Notes under the pieces: generated by a model
What the model was told of the DNA's origin: nothing
The model's input: only the letters and a program-made list of their open reading frames with translations
The model's database searches: none
Source: a virus
DNA: 29,012 nucleotides
Direction: 5' to 3' (one strand)
Virus record (IMG/VR): IMGVR_UViG_3300027896_000162
Coordinates: 1 to 29,012 of that record
Position numbers and translations under genes: made by a program
Part shown: positions 1 through 6,780 of the stretch, one piece after another
Layout of the letters: every line of letters starts with the position of its first letter
Numbering within the stretch: position 1 is the stretch's first letter

Positions 1-423
1 GGTGCTCCAGGACAAAAAGGTGACCAGGGAACACAAGGCACAGGCCCACAAGGCGCAACTGGTCCACAGGGTGCTACTGGTACATTTAGTGCTACTTATA
101 CTGGTATGGTCGAAGCAATAGGATTTGAAGATGCCGCATCTGGTATAACAGCAACTACTTATACATTAGATTTATATGCACAATATAACTATACAATAAA
201 CGGCATATGGTTACAAACTGGTACTGGTAGTTGTAATGCTACTATGTATATTGGTAGTGTAACAGTCAGTGGTATAAGTGGGGTTACAGCAAACTCTGGT
301 CTATTGAGCTATACTGCTACCTCTGCCAATACAGTAAATATTGGTAGTAAAGTTACATTAACAACATCAGGAGTATCAGGATTAGGAAACCTTCAAGCAT
401 CTATAAAAATTACAAGATTATAA
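1..423 (+). CDS. Collagen-like tail fibre/adhesin, 3' part only
   Basis: The reading frame is open from base 1, so the gene begins upstream of the window. The first ~27 codons read as Gly-X-Y triplets (GAPGQKGDQGTQG, then GPQGATGPQGATG) with one interruption, a collagen-like triple-helix segment. A beta-rich, Gly/Ser/Thr-rich C-terminal domain of about 110 residues follows. Collagen-like stalks with a small globular tip are common in phage tail fibres and head fibres. The two genes downstream also look like surface proteins. A second collagen-like gene starts at the other end of the window. The Met at 106 is internal to the frame and is unlikely to be the true start. The exact receptor or partner cannot be told from sequence. 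Confidence 0.75.
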   Translation, partial: GAPGQKGDQGTQGTGPQGATGPQGATGTFSATYTGMVEAIGFEDAASGITATTYTLDLYAQYNYTINGIWLQTGTGSCNATMYIGSVTVSGISGVTANSGLLSYTATSANTVNIGSKVTLTTSGVSGLGNLQASIKITRL

Positions 424-442
424 AATAAAAAAACTTAATCTA

Positions 443-1063
443 ATGAGAAGAACTATATTTACAAGGTCACAGCCTATAACACCACCAGGTCAAATGTGGG
501 ATTCAACTAAAATGAATTCACATTTAAGTTTATCAGCAGATAATTTAACTGTTTATGGTGATTTGTCTACCAGCTATTATAATGTTGCTGGATTAAAAGG
601 GTATTCAACCAATGCAATATATTATTTTGAAGTTGCTAAAAACTTTGCGGGTTATGGTCAGATTGGTATATGTACATCAGCTTCCGTAGCTGCCATTTTA
701 GCAGGTACATTTTTTCTAGGACAAGATACTACGTCTGTTTCTTATTTTGACTATCAATCTGCTGGTTATCAAAATGGTGGATTTGTTGCAAATGGTGGTA
801 GTGCAACAACCGCTGGAACTATGATGTGTGCTTTTAATCCTGTTACTGGTAGAGTTTGGTTTGGATTTAATGGAACTTGGTTCACAGGCAATCCATCAAC
901 TAATACATCACCATACTTAACAAGCTGTCCTACTGGAACAGTTTATCCAGCAATGGGACAGTTTGATGCAACAGCTACATATCCACAAACATGCATAGCT
1001 CATTTTGCTGCATCGAGTTGGACACCTGGATATCCATATACAGGTTGTATAGCAATGACTTAA
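443..1063 (+). CDS. SPRY/concanavalin-like phage surface protein
   Basis: A 206-residue protein. The pattern WDSTKMNSHLSLS, a central YYFEV strand, GQIGI, FLGQDTTSVSY and late GRVWFGFNGTWFTGNP followed by VYPAMGQFD matches the layout of SPRY (B30.2) beta-sandwich domains, in which a 'vWfGvNG.W..GnP' signature is typical. Phages use such domains in tail-fibre or baseplate-associated binding proteins. It lies 19 bases after the collagen-like fibre gene, with an A-rich leader and no Shine-Dalgarno sequence, so it is probably co-transcribed. No signal peptide or membrane segment is seen. Role in host or surface glycan binding is inferred from the fold and position. Confidence 0.65.
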   Translation: MRRTIFTRSQPITPPGQMWDSTKMNSHLSLSADNLTVYGDLSTSYYNVAGLKGYSTNAIYYFEVAKNFAGYGQIGICTSASVAAILAGTFFLGQDTTSVSYFDYQSAGYQNGGFVANGGSATTAGTMMCAFNPVTGRVWFGFNGTWFTGNPSTNTSPYLTSCPTGTVYPAMGQFDATATYPQTCIAHFAASSWTPGYPYTGCIAMT

Positions 1064-1087
1064 AATAATAAAAATAAAATAAATAAA

Positions 1088-1306
1088 ATGGATTTAACAA
1101 CATTAACACAATTAAGAGACGATTCTCTAAATACAAGAGACACATTAGTATTCTTCAATAATGGAGAAGATGTTATAAAAGTAAAATTATTAGATACGCA
1201 TATTTATATAGGAGATGATAATCTTAAATATCTTAAAATTGTATCTACTGATACAGTATATCAGGTAAATGATAATTTAATCTGTATAACCGCATACCCT
1301 GGTTAA
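1088..1306 (+). CDS. Small hypothetical protein after the fibre genes
   Basis: A 72-residue protein preceded by an A-rich leader (AAAATAAAATAAATAAA) typical of this genome. The sequence is acidic and mixed alpha/beta, and no family is recognised. Its end is odd: the stop lies inside GGTTAAG, and the DNA immediately downstream continues as an open, start-less reading frame of different composition (1290-1451). This suggests that the natural 3' end was altered by recombination. It may be a small accessory of the fibre genes. Confidence 0.5.
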   Translation: MDLTTLTQLRDDSLNTRDTLVFFNNGEDVIKVKLLDTHIYIGDDNLKYLKIVSTDTVYQVNDNLICITAYPG

Positions 1307-1451
1307 GAAATACGCATCAGACCTGGACAGCAAAATCAATGAAATCAAGGGGGATCTGATCAAGGAAGGACGAGGAGTAGATGAAAAATCAGGAGATGTA
1401 GTGGCAAGAGCAGACATTGACATTTCTCCAAGGATGATGGTATCTAAATAA
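1290..1451 (+). pseudogene. Start-less coding remnant of foreign-looking composition
   Basis: The frame ending at the TAA at 1449-1451 reads as a hydrophilic, helical C-terminus: KKYASDLDSKINEIKGDLIK, then EGRGVDEKSGDVVARADIDI, then SPRMMVSK. It overlaps the 3' end of the previous gene and has no ATG/GTG/TTG at its head; a TAA at 1287 closes it upstream. Codons such as CTG, GAC, ATC and GGG and the runs of G are unlike the AT-rich neighbours. It reads as the tail end of a gene whose front was lost. Which gene is unknown. Confidence 0.45.
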
Positions 1452-1483
1452 ATTTTAAAAACTAAATAAGTTTTTTAATTAAT

Positions 1484-1631
1484 ATGTGCTACTTCTTATA
1501 TAAACGAACAATATATAGAAATACATTTTGGTGATGTATTTTCTTATGACGAAGAAACAAATACTATGACTTTATTGGATAAAACAGAATATATTATACC
1601 AAAAAGTGAGATAACAATTATATTTAAATAA
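1484..1631 (+). pseudogene. Small decayed or frameshifted ORF
   Basis: An ATG at 1484 runs into a stop after 16 codons. In the next frame, 1488-1631 is open for 47 codons (ATSYINEQYIEIHFGDVFSY, then DEETNTMTLLDKTEYIIPKS, then EITIIFK) with no start codon. The simplest reading is a small gene broken by an early frameshift. The 1632-1733 stretch after it holds a promoter-like box at 1654 followed by a seven-codon ORF (ATG 1681), another apparent remnant. Nothing else is seen there. Confidence 0.35.
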
Positions 1632-1653
1632 TTTTTAAGCAAACACAAGATTA

Positions 1654-1665
1654 TTTAATATATAA
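1654..1665 (+). promoter_or_regulatory. Putative late promoter box TTTAATATATAA
   Basis: Exact match to the box found before most genes here, preceded by AAGATTA as at 6755. It faces only a seven-codon remnant ORF, so it may be an orphan promoter left after gene loss. Confidence 0.5.
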
Positions 1666-1734
1666 AATAAACAATTAAATATGCCTTATTATAAAGTGTT
1701 ATAGGGGATATAATATTGATAACAAAAAATTAAT

Positions 1735-2256
1735 CTACAACTGTTTCTTATTGATAACATCAATAATGGTTACTTTAATTTTGAATTTAGATTCAATTTC
1801 TTCCGCCCATGAAACAAAGTTAACCAAATGTTCGTGTCTGTCATCGTACATTACGAATTCTTTTGCTGATGGGTTTTTCCTTATTATTTGTTCGAATAAT
1901 CTTGTCTTAAATCGGAATGTTTCACCACCCCAATTACAAAATACATCATCGAAAACTAATCCATGGAAATCTAACACACCTTGTACTTCTTTTTGTAATC
2001 GTTCAAGACGACCGGTTGCCATGAACACATAGTTATTTTCATCACTAATTGCTTCCAAATAGTGTTTGTATGTCCAACCATTTATAGCTGGATAAAAAAC
2101 ATCTAAATCCAAAGATTCGGGTTTACTCCACCATCCTGTCGGATGAGGAAAATTTTCGCCCTTTTCCCTGTGCCATATTTTACGACCTTCTTCTGGTTCT
2201 TGTGTGTGAACTAGTGTCTGATCAAAGTCAAAACATATAAGTTTATGTGGTCCCAT
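1735..2256 (-). CDS. HAD-superfamily phosphatase (Swiss Army Knife RNA-repair type)
   Basis: A 173-residue HAD-fold protein. Motif I is FDFDQT (D10 and D12), motif II is MATGR (T81), K117 is a candidate motif III lysine, and MYDDR (D138/D139) is motif IV. The WW-x-PESL segment at 42-49 is typical of the HAD domain of Swiss Army Knife RNA-repair proteins. Expected activity is phosphate removal from a nucleic acid or nucleotide, possibly 3'-end repair after host tRNA cleavage. The gene has its own host-like promoter on the minus strand (2298-2329), consistent with early expression. A 2H phosphoesterase at 26521-27153 has a closely related promoter. The substrate is inferred from family, not visible. 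Confidence 0.7.
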   Translation of the reverse strand: MGPHKLICFDFDQTLVHTQEPEEGRKIWHREKGENFPHPTGWWSKPESLDLDVFYPAINGWTYKHYLEAISDENNYVFMATGRLERLQKEVQGVLDFHGLVFDDVFCNWGGETFRFKTRLFEQIIRKNPSAKEFVMYDDRHEHLVNFVSWAEEIESKFKIKVTIIDVINKKQL

Positions 2257-2283
2257 ATTATTATTTTTAATGTAAGCAGTTAT

Positions 2284-2295
2284 TTTAATATATAA
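2284..2295 (+). promoter_or_regulatory. Putative late promoter box TTTAATATATAA
   Basis: Exact box, 48 bases before the ATG at 2344. It lies back-to-back with the host-like minus-strand promoter at 2298-2329, so this intergenic region carries two promoter classes firing in opposite directions. Confidence 0.6.
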
Positions 2296-2297
2296 TG

Positions 2298-2329
2298 CAA
2301 AGATACGATTTTTATTTCGTATTTACAAA
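2298..2329 (-). promoter_or_regulatory. Bacteroidota-type host promoter for the HAD gene
   Basis: Read on the minus strand: TTTG (2329-2326), a 20-base spacer, then TATCTTTG (2305-2298). This matches the TTTG-N19/20-TAnnTTTG form of primary-sigma promoters in Bacteroidota. About 40 bases separate it from the ATG at 2256. Confidence 0.75.
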
Positions 2330-2343
2330 AAAATAAAAAACTT

Positions 2344-2799
2344 ATGTATTACGCAGATGATATATTTTCTAAATTTGGAAAGAAATTTAATTTACAAACA
2401 ATTAAAAATGTGGTTATAATAGCTATATTAGTGATTTGTGTATTTTTTGTACTTAAAGGATGTGGACCTAAAGAAAATTTCAATAAGGAAAGAAAAGAAT
2501 TAAATGATAATATTAAGTCATTACAGGTAAAGTATGATAGTTTGGAGAGAGTTTCAACAAAACTCCAAACAGATTATATAGTTTACCAAAATAATTATAT
2601 AAAAGACTCAATTACTATAGATAGTTTAGGTTCTGAGATAGATTTGCAATCCGAAAAGGCTATCAAATCGGAAAATAAAGCAAATACTTATTATAAAAAG
2701 TATATGGCTAATAATAAAAAGATAAATTATTTAGAAAGTAACCCAACATTGAAAACTGGTGATAGTTTATTAAACTCACTTGGTAAAAAAATAAATTAA
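2344..2799 (+). CDS. N-terminally anchored coiled-coil protein (possible inner-membrane spanin)
   Basis: A 151-residue protein with one membrane segment at about residues 21-40 (VVIIAILVICVFFVLKG), followed by a long charged, heptad-rich region (KERKELNDNIKSLQVKYDSL onward) that should form a coiled coil outside the membrane. Short N-in, C-out coiled-coil proteins of this build are the classic i-spanin of Gram-negative phages. The next gene, 4 bases downstream, has an export signal and a C-terminal membrane anchor, which makes a lysis or envelope pair plausible. No holin or endolysin is next to it, so the lysis role is an inference; a structural role at the membrane is also possible. Confidence 0.55.
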   Translation: MYYADDIFSKFGKKFNLQTIKNVVIIAILVICVFFVLKGCGPKENFNKERKELNDNIKSLQVKYDSLERVSTKLQTDYIVYQNNYIKDSITIDSLGSEIDLQSEKAIKSENKANTYYKKYMANNKKINYLESNPTLKTGDSLLNSLGKKIN

Positions 2800-2803
2800 G
2801 AAT

Positions 2804-3358
2804 ATGAAAAAAATCCTCGTAACAATTTTATTGGCACTATGCTCATTAACTTCATTTACTCAAACAATGTATAAAAGTTATTCCGTTGTTGCAATAGATT
2901 CTACTGTAACAACACCTAGATATTTAGTAGGTAATAATGACAATGTTAAATCTGATACTTTAGGTATAGTAATAACTATAAAACAAGCACAAAAAATAGA
3001 TAACGATTTAGATCTTTTAGTTTTATATAAAAATATGCACGTTGATTGTGATTCTACTGTTAGTTTTTTAGTACAGGTAGTTGATGATTATAAAAAATTA
3101 AATGTATTAGCTGTTGCTAAATTTAAGGCTTATGAAATAGCATCGCTTGATCAGAAGAATCAAATAGATAATCTTAAACAACAAATAGATATTAAAAAAG
3201 GCGAAATTGTTGTACAGAAAAGTATAATAAGCGATAAAGATGGTATAATTGCTATTGATAAATTACAAATTAGACATTTAAAAAGAGAAGTAGTTGGAAT
3301 TACTGTGGGAGGTGTTGTAATAACTGGTACTTTATTATATCTTTTATTTAAAAAATAA
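2804..3358 (+). CDS. Exported coiled-coil protein with C-terminal membrane anchor
   Basis: A 184-residue protein. Residues 1-20 form a signal peptide (MKKILVTILLALCSLTSFTQ). A Cys lies in LLALCS, but the residue before it is Leu, so a lipobox is weak. The middle is followed by a coiled coil (about 120-155, LDQKNQIDNLKQQIDIKKGE) and a membrane segment at about 161-181 (VVGITVGGVVITGTLLYLLF). An export signal plus a C-terminal anchor recalls unimolecular spanins, or the partner of the preceding i-spanin-like protein. The genes are 4 bases apart and surely co-expressed. No family is recognised by direct similarity. Confidence 0.5.
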   Translation: MKKILVTILLALCSLTSFTQTMYKSYSVVAIDSTVTTPRYLVGNNDNVKSDTLGIVITIKQAQKIDNDLDLLVLYKNMHVDCDSTVSFLVQVVDDYKKLNVLAVAKFKAYEIASLDQKNQIDNLKQQIDIKKGEIVVQKSIISDKDGIIAIDKLQIRHLKREVVGITVGGVVITGTLLYLLFKK

Positions 3359-3367
3359 CATTTTATA

Positions 3368-3379
3368 TTTAATATATAA
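3368..3379 (+). promoter_or_regulatory. Putative late promoter box TTTAATATATAA
   Basis: Exact box, 24 bases before the ATG at 3404. Confidence 0.6.
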
Positions 3380-3403
3380 TTTACAAAAAGAAATTTTGAT
3401 TAA

Positions 3404-3865
3404 ATGAAAAAACACATAAAGAAGTTCGAAGGTTTTAGAACTGTAAAACCAGAAGTTGATCCAATTAATGAAACTGTATATCAGGTGGAAGATTTATTCC
3501 GTGTAAATATTATAGTTGATGTACCAATGAAGGTATTATCTGCATATTCTAAAAAAGTTGAACAAAATACACAGAAGAAATTAGTAGATCTTATGGGTAA
3601 TGCAATGTTAGCTGAGGAACTTGTTAAATGGGTTATAAAAGAAGGCTTAGATGCTGATAAAATACCAGCAACTGCTATCATTGGTGGTGCGCAAGGTCAA
3701 GCACAATCACAAGGTGGGCAGGCTCAGGTTCAAGTTCAGCCAGTAGCACAGTCACCACAAGGACAGGGACAAGTTCAAGCACAACCAGTTCAAGGACAGG
3801 GTGCTCCACAGAGTCAAAGCCAAGGTGGTTTCGAAGATGTGAAACAAGAAGATTTACCAATCTAA
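3404..3865 (+). CDS. Gln/Gly-rich virion-type protein with head-targeting-like N-terminus
   Basis: A 153-residue protein beginning MKKHIKKFEGF, a variant of the MKYIKxFxE leader found on several proteins in this window. Residues ~25-90 are a folded, mainly helical domain (YQVEDLFRVNIIVDVPMKVL and onward). Residues ~96-145 are a low-complexity Gln/Gly/Ala/Val/Ser tract, similar in style to the C-terminal tail of the portal protein. A palindromic terminator follows at 3881. No enzymatic motif is seen. It may be packaged or an internal head component, an inference from the shared leader only. Confidence 0.5.
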   Translation: MKKHIKKFEGFRTVKPEVDPINETVYQVEDLFRVNIIVDVPMKVLSAYSKKVEQNTQKKLVDLMGNAMLAEELVKWVIKEGLDADKIPATAIIGGAQGQAQSQGGQAQVQVQPVAQSPQGQGQVQAQPVQGQGAPQSQSQGGFEDVKQEDLPI

Positions 3866-3880
3866 ATTATATAAGAAATA

Positions 3881-3914
3881 AAAAAATCCATACAAATATT
3901 TGTATGGATTTTTT
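3881..3914. terminator. Perfect-palindrome bidirectional terminator
   Basis: A fully self-complementary 34-base sequence: A-run, TCCATACAAATA core and U-run. It ends the 3404 transcript. Confidence 0.8.
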
Positions 3915-3956
3915 GTTTGCAAATAAGTGGGAATATGAAAAACTTGGTGATTAATC

Positions 3957-3968
3957 TTTAATATATAA
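3957..3968 (+). promoter_or_regulatory. Putative late promoter box abutting the HNH gene
   Basis: Exact TTTAATATATAA ending one base before the ATG at 3969. If transcription starts about six bases after the box, the first ATG would not be on the mRNA, and the ATG at 3984 would be used. Confidence 0.55.
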
Positions 3969-4694
3969 ATGAAAACAAATAATATGAAAACTTGCAATAA
4001 GTGTAAACTAAATAAAGATTATAAAGAATTCAATTTGAGGAAAGACTCAAAAGATGGATATAGAAATGAATGTAAAGATTGTAAGAAAAATAGTATTAAT
4101 AAGGATAATGAGGTTATGAGAAATAAAAATTACTACATTAAAAATAAAGGTATTATTTTAAAGAAATCTAATGAAAGAGGAATTTCCAATAGAAATATGG
4201 ATGGTAAAAGAATAAAATTATCTATAATTAAAGAAACACTGGCTGTTTATGAAAAAATATGTACTAAATGTTTAGTTATTAAACCTAATATAGATTTTAA
4301 TAAAGATAAATCTAAAAAAGATGGTTTAAATAGTCACTGTATAACATGTAAAAATATATATTTTGTTAATAGGAGAAAAATAGATGTTTTATTTAAAATT
4401 ACATCTTATTTAAGATCCTCTTTATCGGATTCTATATCTAAAAATAAATTAGTTAGAAAACACAAAACTATGTATATTCTTGGATGTACTTTTATTTTTT
4501 TCAAGGAATACTTAGAATTAAAATTTATAGAAAATATGTCTTGGAATAATTATGGTGAATGGCACATGGATCATATAATACCAATTTCTCATGGTCATAC
4601 TGAAGATGAAATTTATAAATTAAGTCATTATACTAATTTCCAACCATTATGGAAATTAGATAATTTAAGTAAAGGCAACAGATATGTTGGTTGA
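3969..4694 (+). CDS. HNH homing endonuclease with two zinc-ribbon motifs
   Basis: A 241-residue protein. Two CxxC...CxxC zinc-binding modules precede the nuclease: CNKCKLNKDYKEF...CKDCKK at ~9-39 and CTKCLVIKPNIDF...CITCKN at ~97-128. The C-terminal HNH nuclease reads WHMDHIIPISHG (catalytic DH with a further H), then NFQPLWKLDNLSKGN. This is the usual architecture of free-standing phage HNH homing endonucleases, which cut cognate alleles and spread by repair. The true start may be the ATG at 3984 (MKTCNKCKL), because a promoter box directly abuts 3969. It lies between a terminator and the converging hydrolase gene, as an inserted selfish gene would. Confidence 0.85.
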   Translation: MKTNNMKTCNKCKLNKDYKEFNLRKDSKDGYRNECKDCKKNSINKDNEVMRNKNYYIKNKGIILKKSNERGISNRNMDGKRIKLSIIKETLAVYEKICTKCLVIKPNIDFNKDKSKKDGLNSHCITCKNIYFVNRRKIDVLFKITSYLRSSLSDSISKNKLVRKHKTMYILGCTFIFFKEYLELKFIENMSWNNYGEWHMDHIIPISHGHTEDEIYKLSHYTNFQPLWKLDNLSKGNRYVG

Positions 4695-4696
4695 AA

Positions 4697-5308
4697 TTAT
4701 TTAATAGGACAATTTGTGGCACTATACACATATTTATTATTTGTTGTGACAATAACACCTAATGCTTTTGCTGCTACTTCAATGTCCAAAATACATTCAT
4801 CTTTTGCCCCACCAACTATGATAACTTCTTTGCCATTTAAGTCTCTGAATAAATCATATAGTTTTTTCCCTACATGATACCATTTGTGATTATTACCTAT
4901 GAAAACTATAATAGTTTCTTCTGTTGTTACGAAAAAATCTCCTCTTTTTAGATTAGCTGCTTTTGATTTTATCTCATTATAAGTTTCTGTGCTTAAAATC
5001 TTTTCGTAAAAATCCACATCTACGTCATAGTTGTATCTTTTTTCGATTAGATCTACTTGATTATTGAATCTGTACAAATCATCTTTGTTTTCTATGTTTG
5101 GATCTTCTTCGTATAAGAAGTCTTTGTCAGGATTTTTACCATCTGAGTGGTTGTCCCATATTTGAAAAACTTTATCAAATTCTTTACAATAGTTATTTAA
5201 TGCTGCCAAATATTTATCATTAAAGAATTTCTTAAATGATTTTTGCACATCACATATAATTAGAATTTTCCCTTGTGAATAATCCTCAAATAGTTTTAAA
5301 TATTTCAT
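4697..5308 (-). CDS. Isochorismatase-like hydrolase with head-targeting-like leader
   Basis: A 203-residue protein. After the leader MKYLKLFED, strand 1 reads ILIICDVQKSF (D20, Q22), the catalytic Asp region of cysteine hydrolases of the isochorismatase/nicotinamidase type. Near the end, EVIIVGGAKDECILDIEVAA places a candidate nucleophile at C172, followed by the usual LGVIVTTNNKYVYSA strand. The middle lysine of the triad is not assigned. The family hydrolyses small amides or vinyl ethers such as nicotinamide, and the substrate here is unknown. LFE|D fits the [LI]xE rule for gp21-type prohead proteases. A late box (5312-5323) directly precedes it, inside the end of the gp25-like gene. Confidence 0.65.
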   Translation of the reverse strand: MKYLKLFEDYSQGKILIICDVQKSFKKFFNDKYLAALNNYCKEFDKVFQIWDNHSDGKNPDKDFLYEEDPNIENKDDLYRFNNQVDLIEKRYNYDVDVDFYEKILSTETYNEIKSKAANLKRGDFFVTTEETIIVFIGNNHKWYHVGKKLYDLFRDLNGKEVIIVGGAKDECILDIEVAAKALGVIVTTNNKYVYSATNCPIK

Positions 5309-5311
5309 TAA

Positions 5312-5323
5312 TTATATATTAAG
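5312..5323 (-). promoter_or_regulatory. Putative late promoter box CTTAATATATAA (minus)
   Basis: Read on the minus strand, four bases before the start of the 5308 gene. It overlaps the stop of the preceding gp25-like gene, so each gene in this run has its own box. Confidence 0.55.
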
Positions 5324-5702
5324 TGATAGATTTACCAAATTGTGCATATACCTCATAATCTGCGATTTTGAAATAAATAAACATCATGTCTTGATAATTA
5401 TTTGGATCTTGCATAAAAACTATTTGTAAACCGTAATTCATGTTTATTAATTCTGGAATATAAGTATTTATCTGTGAAATTATAGTAGTCTTAACATAAT
5501 CTTCCGACACTTTTGTTTGCCATAATAATAACTCAATGTCAGCACCAAAATCCGGATCTCCTAGTAAATCACCTTTGTTAGTGAACAATATTAATTTGTA
5601 TTTTTGAATTATTACATTAATTACATCATCTTCAACTATTTGACCATCTAGAAATCCGGGTTCTGTTGTACTCTTTATATAAAAATCTACAAAATCAATC
5701 AT
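5319..5702 (-). CDS. gp25-like baseplate wedge protein
   Basis: A 127-residue protein. The segment ILFTNKGDLLGDPDFGADIE followed by LLLW at about residues 38-61 matches the core of the GPW/gp25 family (Gly, a short acidic linker, then D-F-G). This family is related to the T4 baseplate wedge gp25 and to contractile injection-system sheath-initiator proteins. Length is close to T4 gp25 (132 residues). It would sit in the baseplate inner ring where sheath polymerisation starts. It lies next to the clamp-loader gene on the minus strand and has its own late box at 5706-5717. Confidence 0.75.
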   Translation of the reverse strand: MIDFVDFYIKSTTEPGFLDGQIVEDDVINVIIQKYKLILFTNKGDLLGDPDFGADIELLLWQTKVSEDYVKTTIISQINTYIPELINMNYGLQIVFMQDPNNYQDMMFIYFKIADYEVYAQFGKSIT

Positions 5703-5705
5703 AGA

Positions 5706-5717
5706 TTATATATTAAA
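5706..5717 (-). promoter_or_regulatory. Putative late promoter box TTTAATATATAA (minus)
   Basis: Exact box on the minus strand, beginning one base after the stop of the clamp-loader gene and ending four bases before the ATG of the gp25-like gene. Confidence 0.6.
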
Positions 5718-6710
5718 TTATTCTTTCCATCCAAATCCAAAAACATTACGAATTTTAGATAACACTGTTACACCTAATACTGTTGGGTCTGTATTTGTTT
5801 CTAATAATTTGGTATGATCTGTTATAATATAACAGACTTCAAATAATTTTTCAGATAAATCGGGGAAATTAGAGGAAACATATTCTATAAAAGGTCTACC
5901 TAAAAAAGAAATCATTTCATCGACCTTATCTGAACCAAAGTTATCCATTATATAGTGATAAATATCATTAAAGGTTTTATTATCACCCATTGCAATTTTA
6001 AATAGTTCTTCTCTAGCTTTTAAATCAACATTTGATGAATCATTTATTTGCCCATTTCTTCTAAAATGATCTATTGCTATTAATGTTTGCCTGAAATCTG
6101 GGAAATTTTTATTAATTATTTTTGCTAAATCTTCCTTTGTAATATCAAAACCTTCACTCGTTGCTATAACCTCTTGTACTCTTTTATAAAATAAAGTCTT
6201 TAAGGTTTTTTCTTCATTAGCATCTATACAATCAAAATTGATTACAGAAAATCTAGAAATTATTCCTTTGGAAACTTTATTAATATGATTTGTATTTAAT
6301 ATAAACCTTACATTCTTTGCTGAGTATTCCTCAATATATGCTTTTAATGCATCCTGATATTGTGCTGATGTTCTTTCGAACTCATCTAGAAATACATATT
6401 TCATAGCATCGGATTTAATATCGACTGTCATATCTAACCCCATATATACTGTGGAGCAAAATGAATCAATTTTAGATCTTAAAACGTCAATAGAAGTATA
6501 AAAAGAACTATTTAGTTCTAAATAAGGTTTATCTTTGGTATATCTACCTATTAATATTCTTGCTAGCGAAGTTTTACCTGTACCAAAATGTCCGTATAAT
6601 ATAACATTTTCTTGTAATCCATTCTCAAATATCTTTCTTATTCTTGGTAAGAGTACCATATCCTCTATTTTCCTTGGTCTAAACTTTTCTGATAATAACA
6701 ATTCTTTCAT
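5718..6710 (-). CDS. Clamp-loader large subunit (gp44-like AAA+ ATPase)
   Basis: A 330-residue AAA+ protein, close to T4 gp44 in length. Walker A is GHFGTGKT at residues 40-47, Walker B is YVFLDEFE at ~105-112, sensor 1 is FILNTN at ~137-141, and the arginine-finger SRF motif of clamp loaders is at 152-154. The N-terminal KFRPRKIEDMVL is the usual start of replication-factor-C-like subunits. It would load the sliding clamp onto primed DNA using ATP. In T4-like phages the clamp is also needed for late transcription with the gp55 sigma factor, a homolog of which is at 9631. The small subunit and the clamp are not in this window. Confidence 0.9.
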   Translation of the reverse strand: MKELLLSEKFRPRKIEDMVLLPRIRKIFENGLQENVILYGHFGTGKTSLARILIGRYTKDKPYLELNSSFYTSIDVLRSKIDSFCSTVYMGLDMTVDIKSDAMKYVFLDEFERTSAQYQDALKAYIEEYSAKNVRFILNTNHINKVSKGIISRFSVINFDCIDANEEKTLKTLFYKRVQEVIATSEGFDITKEDLAKIINKNFPDFRQTLIAIDHFRRNGQINDSSNVDLKAREELFKIAMGDNKTFNDIYHYIMDNFGSDKVDEMISFLGRPFIEYVSSNFPDLSEKLFEVCYIITDHTKLLETNTDPTVLGVTVLSKIRNVFGFGWKE

Positions 6711-6760
6711 TATTTTTTTATAATAAATAATTCAAAAGTTCAAAATAAGAACGAAGATTA

Positions 6761-6777
6761 TTTAATATGATATATAG
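6761..6777 (+). promoter_or_regulatory. Putative late promoter for the gp15-like gene
   Basis: TTTAATATGATATATAG, with upstream GAACGAAGATTA nearly identical to the sequence before the capsid promoter (20757). A degenerate AATAAATAATTC lies about 40 bases upstream, where the capsid promoters have AATAAACAATCC. Confidence 0.55.
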
Positions 6778-6780
6778 TGA

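Noticed and set aside
106-423. Reading the fibre gene as starting at the ATG at 106
   Set aside because: The frame is open back to base 1 and encodes Gly-X-Y triplets continuous with the rest, so the start is outside the window.
1751-2032. Plus-strand 93-codon frame
   Set aside because: It is antisense to the HAD phosphatase gene, whose motifs and promoter are clear.
3881-3914. Palindrome as a mobile-element end or recombination site
   Set aside because: A-run, stem and T-run at the 3' end of a gene are fully explained by a bidirectional terminator, and seven more of the same design occur.
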